Shown here: one piece after another, positions 34,904 through 43,141 of the stretch
Layout of the letters: every line of letters starts with the position of its first letter
Numbering within the stretch: position 1 is the first letter of the stretch
Source of the DNA: Shimia sp. Alg240-R146
GTDB taxonomy: Bacteria; Pseudomonadota; Alphaproteobacteria; Rhodobacterales; Rhodobacteraceae
Reading direction: 5' to 3'
NCBI RefSeq assembly: GCF_947331465.1
Contig: NZ_CAMZOK010000002.1
Coordinates: 744,001-808,000, forward strand
DNA length: 64,000 bases
Program-made: the position numbers and the translations under genes
The notes under the pieces: generated by a model
Database searches by the model: none
The model's input: only the letters and a program-made list of their open reading frames with translations
What the model was told of the DNA's origin: nothing

Positions 34904-37900
34904 ATGAGCATTCAGAAGGTTTCGCTAAATGACCGTTTGGATTTGACCAAACGGGACGTGCTATTGAATGGGACACAAGCGCTGGTGCGTTTGATGTTGA
35001 TGCAAAAGGCACGCGATACCAAAGCCGGGTTGAACACAGCAGGCTATGTGACGGGCTATCGCGGCTCGCCGTTGGGCGCGGTCGACAGCCAGATGCTGCG
35101 CGCCGAAAAAGAGCTAAAGGCCAGCGACGTGCTGTTTCAGTCAGGCCTGAACGAGGATCTGGCGGCGACTCAATTGTGGGGCAGCCAGCAGGCGGAGTTG
35201 CGCGGCGAAGGCAAATTCGACGGGGTTTTTGGTCTTTGGTACGGCAAGGGGCCGGGCGTGGACCGCACCGGCGACGTGATGCGTCACGCCAATATGGCGG
35301 GCACGTCTGAAAACGGCGGCGTTCTTATGGCGATGGGGGACGACCACACGGGTGAGAGTTCCACCGTGTTGCACCAGTCCGAATGGGCGTTGGTCGACGC
35401 CTATATGCCGGTGGTGTCACCAGCGGGCGTGCAGGAAATCATGGACTATGGCCTTTACGGTCTGGCGCTGAGCCGGTTTGCAGGTGTCTGGGTTGGCTTG
35501 AAGACCATGAAAGACACGATTGAGGCAACGGCGGTGGTGGATGGTGATCCGCATCGGTTGGAATTTGTAGCACCTGATTTTGCCATGCCTGAAGGCGGTT
35601 TGAACATCCGGTTGCAAGACACGCCACACGCGCAGGAAGCGCGGATGATTGATTATAAACGCTTTGCCGCTGAGGCGTTTTCGCGCGCCAACAAAATGGA
35701 TAAGCGCATGTGGGGCACGCCCGGTGCGAAGATCGGATTTGTAGCCGCGGGCAAGAACTGGCTTGATCTCGTGCACGCGATGGACCTGTTGGGCATTGAC
35801 GAAGCCGAGGCCGAGCGGCTTGGCATCACCACCTATAAGGTGGGGCAGACCTTCCCGATGGATATGACCACGTTCAATGAATGGGCTGAAGGGCTTGATC
35901 TCATTGTGGTTGTTGAAGAAAAGCGCAAGCTGATCGAGATTCAGATCAAGGAAGCCATTTTTGACACCCGTCAGGGGCGGCGTGTTTATGGCTGGTATAA
36001 AGGTGGCGCTGGCCTGATGGGGCGCGAAGAACTGTTCCCGACTCGCGGGGCTCTTGATCCGATCATGATTGCAGAAAAACTGGGCGATATTCTGGTTGAG
36101 GAAGGCCGTGGCACAGATGGCGTGAAAGCCGGGATGAATGCCCTGAAGGAAGCTCAGCGTGCCGACAATGCCGAAGATATAGCCGTGCGCACGCCTTGGT
36201 TCTGTTCGGGTTGTCCGCACAACACGTCGACCAAGGTGCCGGACGGCAGCCGCGCATATGCGGGCATTGGTTGTCACTACATGGTGCAGTGGATGGATCG
36301 CGAGACCACTGGCTTTACCCATATGGGCGGCGAGGGCGCGAACTGGATCGGCGAGGCGCCGTTTTCAAAGACCAAACATGTGTTCCAAAACCTTGGGGAT
36401 GGCACCTATAACCACTCCGGTGTTCAGGCGATCCGCGCGGCGATGTCGGCGGGCACCAATATCACCTACAAAATCCTGTTCAACGATGCTGTGGCGATGA
36501 CCGGCGGGCAGGCCAACGATGGCGATCTGAGCCCGCAGCGGATTGCAGACGAAGTGCGCGCGATGGGCGTGGAGAACGTCGCCGTGGTTTATGATGAGAA
36601 AGAAGACGTGGATCAGGCGGTGTTCCCGGCTGGGCTGACATTTCATGAACGCGCCGAGCTGATGAACGTGGAGAAGAAATTCCGCGAAATCAGTGGTGTA
36701 TCGTGCATTATTTATGTGCAGACTTGCGCCAGCGAAAAGCGTCGACGCCGCAAGCGGGGCCTGTTCCCTGACCCGGATCGCCGGGTGTTTATCAACACCG
36801 ATGTCTGCGAAGGCTGTGGCGATTGCGGAGTACAGTCCAACTGTATTTCAATCGAGCCGGTCGAAACGGAGCTTGGTCGCAAACGCAAGATCAACCAGTC
36901 GAGCTGCAACAAGGATTTCAGCTGTGTGAATGGTTTCTGCCCAAGCTTTGTGACCGTCGAAGGGGCGACCATCAAAAAGGCGGCGACAGCGACGTTGGAC
37001 CTGCCGGAGATGCCGATGCCAGACGTCAAAACCATTGATGGCACGCACAACGTGGTGATCACTGGCGTTGGTGGCACGGGCGTCGTGACAATTGGCGCGA
37101 TTCTGTCGCAGGCGGCGCAGATCGACGGCAAGGCCGCCGCGATGATGGAGATGGCGGGGTTGGCCCAAAAGGGCGGCGCAGTGCATATCCATTGCCGTCT
37201 GGCCGAAACACCGGAGGCCATCAGTGCAGTGCGCGTGGCAACCGGCGAGGCGGATGCCCTGATCGGTGGCGACTTGGTGGTGAGCGCGGGCGCAAAGACG
37301 CTTGGTTTGACATCAACGGGTCGCACAGGTGCCGTGGTCAACAGCCATGAAATCATAACCGGTGACTTCACCAAGGACACAGAATTCAAGCTGCCGACAG
37401 GTCGTTTGGAAGTTGCTTTGCAGGCTCGCCTGCGTGAAGACCTGTCATTGTTTGATGCTTCTGAATTGGCACGGGTCGTGATGGGGGACAGCATTTTCTC
37501 CAACATGATGGTGTTTGGAGCGGCTTGGCAGAAGGGCCTTGTGCCGCTGAGCCATGAGGCGATTGTTGCGGCAATCGATCTGAACGGCGCCGCCGTCGAA
37601 CGCAACTTGCGCGCCTTTGAGATTGGCCGTTGGGCGGTGCTTTATCCGGCGGATGCCGCAGGTATGCTGGCACCAAAAGTGGTTGAAAAGCCCAAGACGC
37701 TTGCCGAGCAGATTGCGTTCCGTGCTGATCATTTGGTGAAGTATCAGGATGAAAAGCTGTCGAACAAATACAGCGCTTTGGTGGAAAGTGTCCGCGACGA
37801 ACGCCTGAAGGAGGCGGTCGCCAAAGGGTACCATAAGCTGCTGTCATATAAGGATGAATATGAGGTCGCGCGTCTGCATCTTGAGACACGGGCAAAGGCC

Positions 37901-38317
37901 GAAGAGGTGTTTGACGGTGATTTCAAAATGAAGGTTCATCTGTCTCCGCCGTTGTTGGCGAAGGAAGGACCGAACGGACGGCCGATGAAAACCGAGTATG
38001 GCGCAGGCATGATGCGCATGTTCCCTGTGCTTGCGAAGTTCAAACGGCTGCGCGGCACCGCGTTTGATCCATTCGGCCGCCATCCTGAGCGCAAAATGGA
38101 ACGGGCTCTGATTGCGCAATACGAGGCCGATATGGCTGATGTGATTGGCAAGTTTGGCGCAGGGGCGCCGGAGGCGGCGATTGCCTTGGCGGAGTTGCCA
38201 TTGGAGATTCGCGGATTTGGTCCGGTAAAGATTGAGAATGAAGCCAAAGCTGCGAAACGTCGCGAAGCGCTGTTGGTTGAGTTGCAGCAAGGACCTCTGG
38301 CCACCGCCGCGGAGTAA
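34904..38317 (+). CDS. Fused indolepyruvate ferredoxin oxidoreductase
   Basis: 1137-residue single-chain IorA-IorB type 2-oxoacid:acceptor oxidoreductase, which decarboxylates aryl- or branched-chain 2-oxoacids to acyl-CoA using TPP and Fe-S clusters. Domains in order: N-terminal pyrimidine-binding part with GYRGSPLGAVD, TPP-binding part with CSGCPHNTSTK and GIGCHYM near 434-460, ferredoxin-like CEGCGDCGVQSNC near 635-650, and the gamma domain with ITGVGGTGVVTIGAILSQAA. Start at 34904 gives MSIQKVSLNDRLDLTKRD. Divergent LysR gene suggests specific control, perhaps by an aromatic amino-acid product. Confidence 0.95.
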   Translation: MSIQKVSLNDRLDLTKRDVLLNGTQALVRLMLMQKARDTKAGLNTAGYVTGYRGSPLGAVDSQMLRAEKELKASDVLFQSGLNEDLAATQLWGSQQAELRGEGKFDGVFGLWYGKGPGVDRTGDVMRHANMAGTSENGGVLMAMGDDHTGESSTVLHQSEWALVDAYMPVVSPAGVQEIMDYGLYGLALSRFAGVWVGLKTMKDTIEATAVVDGDPHRLEFVAPDFAMPEGGLNIRLQDTPHAQEARMIDYKRFAAEAFSRANKMDKRMWGTPGAKIGFVAAGKNWLDLVHAMDLLGIDEAEAERLGITTYKVGQTFPMDMTTFNEWAEGLDLIVVVEEKRKLIEIQIKEAIFDTRQGRRVYGWYKGGAGLMGREELFPTRGALDPIMIAEKLGDILVEEGRGTDGVKAGMNALKEAQRADNAEDIAVRTPWFCSGCPHNTSTKVPDGSRAYAGIGCHYMVQWMDRETTGFTHMGGEGANWIGEAPFSKTKHVFQNLGDGTYNHSGVQAIRAAMSAGTNITYKILFNDAVAMTGGQANDGDLSPQRIADEVRAMGVENVAVVYDEKEDVDQAVFPAGLTFHERAELMNVEKKFREISGVSCIIYVQTCASEKRRRRKRGLFPDPDRRVFINTDVCEGCGDCGVQSNCISIEPVETELGRKRKINQSSCNKDFSCVNGFCPSFVTVEGATIKKAATATLDLPEMPMPDVKTIDGTHNVVITGVGGTGVVTIGAILSQAAQIDGKAAAMMEMAGLAQKGGAVHIHCRLAETPEAISAVRVATGEADALIGGDLVVSAGAKTLGLTSTGRTGAVVNSHEIITGDFTKDTEFKLPTGRLEVALQARLREDLSLFDASELARVVMGDSIFSNMMVFGAAWQKGLVPLSHEAIVAAIDLNGAAVERNLRAFEIGRWAVLYPADAAGMLAPKVVEKPKTLAEQIAFRADHLVKYQDEKLSNKYSALVESVRDERLKEAVAKGYHKLLSYKDEYEVARLHLETRAKAEEVFDGDFKMKVHLSPPLLAKEGPNGRPMKTEYGAGMMRMFPVLAKFKRLRGTAFDPFGRHPERKMERALIAQYEADMADVIGKFGAGAPEAAIALAELPLEIRGFGPVKIENEAKAAKRREALLVELQQGPLATAAE

Positions 38318-38474
38318 AAAAACACTGGCTCGGGTGGATAGCCCGGGCCAGACACGTGCCTTTTGCGGAAAACCCACATTTTTTGGACGCGCAGGTTGTC
38401 GAGGGTTAAAAAACTGTCGTACACCTGTCATACGCTTGCCGGACAAAGAGATCGCACGACGCAGGCCAAAGACC

Positions 38475-39353
38475 ATGACCCCAAATCGCGAAGTCGCCAG
38501 AGACATCAGCTATGCCTATTCCGCCCAAACCAAAGGCGGACGCGCGATGATACGCGTGATGGAGAATGCCACGGGGCGTTTAAAGCTGATCAAGCGGGCG
38601 CAAGGCTATGAGAACGAAGTCGCTGCAGGGCGTGATTTCTGGGAAGTTATGCGTGAGCGTTATGGGCTGACGCTTGAGGTTGTGGGGGGCTCGTTGAGCA
38701 ATATCCCGACCACAGGGCCGTTGATCATGATCGCCAACCATCCTTATGGCATTCTAGACGGGCTGATGATGGGCAATATCCTCAGTCAGACCCGCGGAGA
38801 TTTCCGAATTCTGGCGCATCAGGTGTTCCGCAAAGCCGAGGATTTGAACAAGATCATCCTGCCGATCAGTTTTGACGAAACCAAAGAAGCGGTCAAACTG
38901 AACCTGCAGACGCGGAAAACGTCGCTGGATTATCTGGCAAGCGGAGGTGCAATCGGGATTTTTCCAGGTGGCACGGTAAGCACGGCGGAGCGTCCTTTTG
39001 GTTTGCCGATGGATCCGGGTTGGCGCGGGTTTACCGCGCGGATGGTGGCGAAGTCGGAAGCGACTGTGGTTCCGGTCTACTTTGATGGCCACACGTCTCG
39101 TTTGTTCCAGATTGCGAGCCACCTGCATGTGACGCTGCGCATGGGCTTTCTGATCCGTGAGTTTAAGAAACGCGTGGACACGCCCGTGCGGGTCGTTGTG
39201 GGCAAACCGTTGGATGCGGATGCGGTCAAGAGCCGCGCCACGGATACCAAGGCGCTCATGGACTTCCTGCGCGACAGCACTTATTCTCTGAGCCCGAGGC
39301 CCATGGCCAATATGGACTATGGTTTTGAGTTTGAAGAAAAATACCGCGCGTAA
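38475..39353 (+). CDS. Lysophospholipid acyltransferase family protein
   Basis: 292-residue acyltransferase domain protein. The canonical HX4D is changed: NHPYGILDGL places Asp95 six residues after His89 (HX5D). The later IGIFPGGTVSTAERPFG segment matches the substrate-binding region. The start MTPNREVARDISYAYS lies 157 nt after the ior stop; a longer frame overlaps that gene and is rejected. Members of this subfamily are often annotated as hemolysin-like acyltransferases; an ornithine-lipid or phospholipid role is possible. Followed by murI on the same strand 18 nt later. Confidence 0.83.
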   Translation: MTPNREVARDISYAYSAQTKGGRAMIRVMENATGRLKLIKRAQGYENEVAAGRDFWEVMRERYGLTLEVVGGSLSNIPTTGPLIMIANHPYGILDGLMMGNILSQTRGDFRILAHQVFRKAEDLNKIILPISFDETKEAVKLNLQTRKTSLDYLASGGAIGIFPGGTVSTAERPFGLPMDPGWRGFTARMVAKSEATVVPVYFDGHTSRLFQIASHLHVTLRMGFLIREFKKRVDTPVRVVVGKPLDADAVKSRATDTKALMDFLRDSTYSLSPRPMANMDYGFEFEEKYRA

Positions 39354-39371
39354 GGCGCGACGAGGTGTGGT

Positions 39372-40184
39372 GTGGCAGTTGGAATTTTTGACAGTGGTTT
39401 GGGCGGACTGACCGTACTGGACGCCGTGAGCAAGCGATTGCCTGACGTGCCGTTTGTGTATTTCGGTGATAATGCACATGCGCCATATGGGGTGCGCGAT
39501 GCAGACGACGTTTACGGGCTGACGACACAGGCGGTTGAACGCATGTGGGATGCGGGGTGCGATCTGGTGATTTTGGCCTGCAACACCGCGAGCGCCGCTG
39601 CGCTGCGCCGGATGCAGGAAAGCTGGGTGCCCCAGGACAAACGCGTTCTGGGTGTGCTTGTGCCTTTGATCGAAGCCCTGACCGAGCGTAGCTGGGGCGA
39701 CAACAGCCCGCCGCGCGAAGTGGAAATCAAGCATGCCGCGCTTTTTGCGACGCCTGCGACGGTTGCTAGTCGCGCGTTTCAGCGCGAGTTGGCGTTTCGC
39801 GCGATTGGTGTGGACGTTGAGGCGCAGGCCTGTGGCGGGGTGGTTGATGCCATCGAGGATGGCGACATGATTCTGGCCGAAGCTTTGGTGCGCAGCCATG
39901 TTGACGCGCTTAAGCGCAAGATGCCCGAACCCCAGGCGGCGATTTTGGGCTGTACGCACTACCCGATCATGCACGACACGTTTCAGGCGGCTTTGGGCAA
40001 AGACGTGAAGGTCTACAGTCAGGCCAATCTGGTGGCGGAATCGCTGGCGGATTACCTTGGGCGGCACCCGAAAATGGTTGGGACCGGTACCGAGAACCTG
40101 TTCCTGACGACGGGCAATGTGCAGAAAGTGTCGGACCGTGCGACGCAATTCTTGCGACGACAAATCACTTTTGAAGCGGCGTAA
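39372..40184 (+). CDS. murI: Glutamate racemase
   Basis: 270-residue racemase supplying D-glutamate for peptidoglycan. Start codon is GTG, giving [19 protein letters not shown]. The two catalytic cysteines are Cys70 ([11 protein letters not shown]) and Cys194 (LGCTHYPI), and the acidic partners in FDSGLGG (Asp7, Ser8) are in place. 18 nt after the acyltransferase gene, so probably in the same transcript. Confidence 0.96.
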   Translation: MAVGIFDSGLGGLTVLDAVSKRLPDVPFVYFGDNAHAPYGVRDADDVYGLTTQAVERMWDAGCDLVILACNTASAAALRRMQESWVPQDKRVLGVLVPLIEALTERSWGDNSPPREVEIKHAALFATPATVASRAFQRELAFRAIGVDVEAQACGGVVDAIEDGDMILAEALVRSHVDALKRKMPEPQAAILGCTHYPIMHDTFQAALGKDVKVYSQANLVAESLADYLGRHPKMVGTGTENLFLTTGNVQKVSDRATQFLRRQITFEAA

Positions 40185-40290
40185 GGGCGCGAGCCCTCGC
40201 AATTCTCCCAATTTCTGATTAATTAGCCTCACAAATGACGGGGCGGTCCGCGCGATTGCGTGGGCGATGAACAAGGAAGAGGTCGATCCC

Positions 40291-41319
40291 ATGACCCATA
40301 AAATCGCAATTCTTGGCGCCAGCGGCTATACCGGAGCCGAACTGGTACGTTTGATCGCAACCCATCCCAGCATGGAGATCGTGGCGATGTCTGCGGATCG
40401 TAAAGCTGGCATGGATATGGCGGCCGTGTTCCCGCATCTGCGCCATCTGGACCTGCCGGTTCTGTGCAAGATCGAAGAGATCGATTTCGCCAATGTTGAC
40501 CTGTGCTTCTGCGCACTGCCACACGCGACATCTCATAAGGTTATCAAGGCCTTGCCATCTGATGTTAAGGTCGTTGATCTGAGTGCGGATTTCCGCCTGC
40601 GCGACCCCGAAGAATACGCAAAGTGGTATGGCGGCGAACATGACGCAACCGAATTGCAGAAAGAAGCCGTATACGGTCTGACCGAGTTTTACCGTGAAGA
40701 GATCAAGGCCGCGCGGTTGGTTGCCGGAACAGGATGCAACGCCGCGACCGGTCAATTTGCATTGCGGCCCTTGATTGAAGCTGGCGTGATTGATCTGGAT
40801 CAGATCATTCTGGATCTGAAATGTGCAGTATCGGGCGCGGGACGGTCCTTGAAAGAAAACCTCCTGCATGCAGAGTTGAGCGAAGGCTACCACGGCTATG
40901 CAGTTGGCGGCTCGCACCGGCATTTGGGCGAGTTTGATCAGGAGTTTTCTGCAATTGCGGGACGTCCGGTCAAAGTGCAATTTACGCCACATCTGGTGCC
41001 GGCGAACCGCGGCATTCTGGCGACAGTATATGTCCATGGCGATGCGGCCGAAATCCACGCCACGTTGGCCGGTGCCTATGGCGAGGAGCCGTTTGTCGAG
41101 GTGCTTCCGTTTGGCGAGATGCCAAGTACGCGCCATGTGCGGGGCAGTAACTTTTGCCATATTGGCGTGACGGGAGATCGTATCGAAGGCCGCGCCATCG
41201 TGATTTGCGCGTTGGACAACCTGACCAAAGGGTCCAGCGGACAGGCGTTGCAAAACGCCAACCTGATGCTTGGGGAAGATGAGACTGCCGGCTTGATGCT
41301 GGCGCCTTGTTTTCCGTAA
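40291..41319 (+). CDS. argC: N-acetyl-gamma-glutamyl-phosphate reductase
   Basis: 342-residue NADPH-dependent enzyme of arginine synthesis. The Rossmann motif [13 protein letters not shown] is near 9-21, and the active-site cysteine Cys149 is in [17 protein letters not shown], the Rhodobacterales form of the NPGCYPT motif. The start is set at 40291, preceded by AAGGAAGAGG; an in-frame ATG eight codons earlier is less likely. Followed 29 nt later by ccmE, an arrangement known in Rhodobacter. Confidence 0.95.
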   Translation: MTHKIAILGASGYTGAELVRLIATHPSMEIVAMSADRKAGMDMAAVFPHLRHLDLPVLCKIEEIDFANVDLCFCALPHATSHKVIKALPSDVKVVDLSADFRLRDPEEYAKWYGGEHDATELQKEAVYGLTEFYREEIKAARLVAGTGCNAATGQFALRPLIEAGVIDLDQIILDLKCAVSGAGRSLKENLLHAELSEGYHGYAVGGSHRHLGEFDQEFSAIAGRPVKVQFTPHLVPANRGILATVYVHGDAAEIHATLAGAYGEEPFVEVLPFGEMPSTRHVRGSNFCHIGVTGDRIEGRAIVICALDNLTKGSSGQALQNANLMLGEDETAGLMLAPCFP

Positions 41320-41348
41320 ATTGCGCGAAGCGCGCAGGAGAGTGAGAG

Positions 41349-41798
41349 ATGAAGAGCCTCAAGAAGCAACGCCGCGTTCAGGTGATTATTCTGTTGTTTG
41401 TGGCGCTGGTCGTGTCCACTGGGCTAATCGGGTATGGTATGCGCGACGGCATCAACTTTTTCCGCTCGCCCAGTCAGGTGGCCGAAGAACCGCCAGCGCC
41501 CAATGAAGTGTTCCGCATCGGCGGCCTTGTTGAAGAGGGTACATTGGTGCGCGGCCAAGGCGACACAGTGACCTTCAGCGTGACCGATGGCGGTGCGTCC
41601 ATTCCGGTGAGTTTTACTGGAATCTTGCCGGATCTTTTCAAAGAGAACGAAGGCATGGTTGGCACCGGATCTTACGTGAACGGCGTGTTTGAGGCGACGG
41701 AAATCCTTGCCAAGCACGATGAGACGTACATGCCCAAAGAGGTGATGGACGCGCTGAAAGAGCAGGGTGTTTATCAGGACCCGGACGAAAGTTCCTAA
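41349..41798 (+). CDS. ccmE: Cytochrome c maturation heme chaperone CcmE
   Basis: 149-residue membrane-anchored heme chaperone. It carries heme covalently on a histidine from CcmC to CcmF. One N-terminal helix is followed by an OB-fold domain, with FRIGGLVEEGTLVRG and the heme-binding LAKHDETYMP (His123, Tyr127). A terminator follows 22 nt later, so it ends the argC-ccmE transcript. ccmF and ccmH lie 1.3 kb further on, separated by an endolysin and holin. Confidence 0.96.
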   Translation: MKSLKKQRRVQVIILLFVALVVSTGLIGYGMRDGINFFRSPSQVAEEPPAPNEVFRIGGLVEEGTLVRGQGDTVTFSVTDGGASIPVSFTGILPDLFKENEGMVGTGSYVNGVFEATEILAKHDETYMPKEVMDALKEQGVYQDPDESS

Positions 41799-41819
41799 GC
41801 TTTTTCATATGGTTGATTT

Positions 41820-41852
41820 AAAGGCCCGCCGTGAAATCCGCGGGCCTTTTTC
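41820..41852 (+). terminator. Rho-independent terminator of ccmE
   Basis: 10-bp stem AAAGGCCCGC (41820-41829) with GCGGGCCTTT (41840-41849), 10-nt loop, followed by a T run. Confidence 0.88.
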
Positions 41853-41938
41853 GTTGCGCAACACCGCCGCGCGTTATGCCACCGCCGCTTTAACACCTGC
41901 CATTCACATTGGTTCAAGAGCAGTGCGAGGAGGCAGGC

Positions 41939-42550
41939 ATGCTGGATGTCAAAACGGTGGCGCGCGAGATCGTGGCGCGCGAAGGCGGATTTGTGAACGA
42001 TCCTGATGATCCGGGCGGCGCGACGAAATACGGGGTCACAATAGGCACTGCGCGCAGTCTGAGATTGGACACAGACGGCGATGGCGACGTTGATGTGGCC
42101 GACATTCGCGGACTGACACGCGCGGATGCGGAGGCCGTGTTCCTAACACATTATTTTGAACGCCCCGGCATCGGTGCATTGCCGGAAGCGGTGCAGGCGA
42201 GCGTGTTTGACATGTATGTCAACGCGGGGGCCAATGCGGTGAAGATCCTGCAGCGCCTTTTGGGGCACATGGGCCAAGCGGTGGCTGTGGACGGGCGGAT
42301 TGGACCGCAGACCGCCGAAGCCACAAAGGCCGCGGCAACCGTGTCGCCAAGCCACTTGAAAGATGCCTACGGCATTGCGCGGCGGAATTATTATCTGAAA
42401 TTGGCGGACGCGCAGCCGAGCCTGCGCAAGTTTGCGCGCACCCGAAAGGGCGGCAAGGGCGGATGGATAAAGCGGGCAGAAGAGTTCATTTCGCCAAAGT
42501 ATCATTTGAGCGAGGCAGAATTTGGTCGGAGGGTCGCCAAATGGGGTTGA
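41939..42550 (+). CDS. Gene transfer agent-type endolysin (N-acetylmuramidase, GH108)
   Basis: 203-residue protein of the holin-associated N-acetylmuramidase family. The glycoside hydrolase 108 domain has the catalytic Glu15 in AREGGFVNDPDDPGGATKYGVTIG, and a C-terminal peptidoglycan-binding part (AVDGRIGPQTAEATKAAA, then GIARRNYYLKLADAQPSLRKFARTRKGGKGGWIKRAEEF). A calcium-type loop, D-T-D-G-D-G-D-V-D, lies at 44-52. Strong AGGAGG ribosome-binding site. The holin overlaps its end by 10 nt, the layout of the lysis pair that releases Rhodobacter gene transfer agents. Confidence 0.9.
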   Translation: MLDVKTVAREIVAREGGFVNDPDDPGGATKYGVTIGTARSLRLDTDGDGDVDVADIRGLTRADAEAVFLTHYFERPGIGALPEAVQASVFDMYVNAGANAVKILQRLLGHMGQAVAVDGRIGPQTAEATKAAATVSPSHLKDAYGIARRNYYLKLADAQPSLRKFARTRKGGKGGWIKRAEEFISPKYHLSEAEFGRRVAKWG

Positions 42551-43062
42551 TTGGCAAGGTTTTGACTTTGGTGTTTGGCGGTGGGCGCAACGTTGTGCGC
42601 GAGACGGTGGAAGTGTTTCGTGAAAACGAGGAGTCCGGGGCGCAGCGGGCGCAGGATGTTCAAATCGCTGCGATGGATGGATTTCAGGCAGAGTTTCTGG
42701 GCGGTCGGCGTGGATGGTTTGATCGGGCTATGGACGGGGTAAACCGCCTGCCGCGACCAGCGATGGCTTTGGGGTGTTTGGGGTTGTTTGCGGCGGCAAT
42801 GGTTGATCCCGTTTGGTTTTCCGAGCGCATGGCGGGCATGTCGCTGGTGCCCGAACCGTTGTGGTGGCTGTTGGGGGTGGTGGTGAGTTTTTATTTCGGC
42901 GCGCGCCATCAGACAAAGGGACAGGAGTTTCAACGCCAGATCGCCCAAACCATGGCGCGGGTGCCGCAAGTTGTAGAGGCGATTGAAGAGGTACGTGGGC
43001 TGGACCACGCCAATGACGGCAACCCGGCGCTTGTGGACTGGCAACGCACCAAAGCCGGGTAG
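42541..43062 (+). CDS. Gene transfer agent-type holin
   Basis: 173-residue protein of the 3-TM holin family used for gene-transfer-agent release. Two clear helices, about 77-96 (AMALGCLGLFAAAMVDPVWF) and 104-125 (LVPEPLWWLLGVVVSFYFGARH), plus a shorter one near the N-terminus. The soluble N-terminal part has an acidic helix (VREtVEVFRENEES). Start at 42541 overlaps the endolysin by 10 nt, so synthesis of the two is coupled. ccmF begins 80 nt later. Confidence 0.85.
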   Translation: MGLIGKVLTLVFGGGRNVVRETVEVFRENEESGAQRAQDVQIAAMDGFQAEFLGGRRGWFDRAMDGVNRLPRPAMALGCLGLFAAAMVDPVWFSERMAGMSLVPEPLWWLLGVVVSFYFGARHQTKGQEFQRQIAQTMARVPQVVEAIEEVRGLDHANDGNPALVDWQRTKAG

Positions 43063-43141
43063 TCAAAAGGCCGCAACATTGTGAAGGGCGCGGCGTGCGA
43101 AATGCGTTGGCCGCGCCGCATTGCGCCCCTATACAGGGAGC

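Noticed and set aside
38325-38351. 10-bp stem after the ior gene as a terminator
   Set aside because: No T run follows on the plus strand; the T run is on the other side, where no minus-strand gene ends.
38754-40292. A 512-codon minus-strand frame across the acyltransferase and murI
   Set aside because: It runs antisense through two well-supported genes.
41860-41938. CtrA-type site (TTAA-N7-TTAAC) upstream of the endolysin
   Set aside because: Only a single TTAAC half-site is present.
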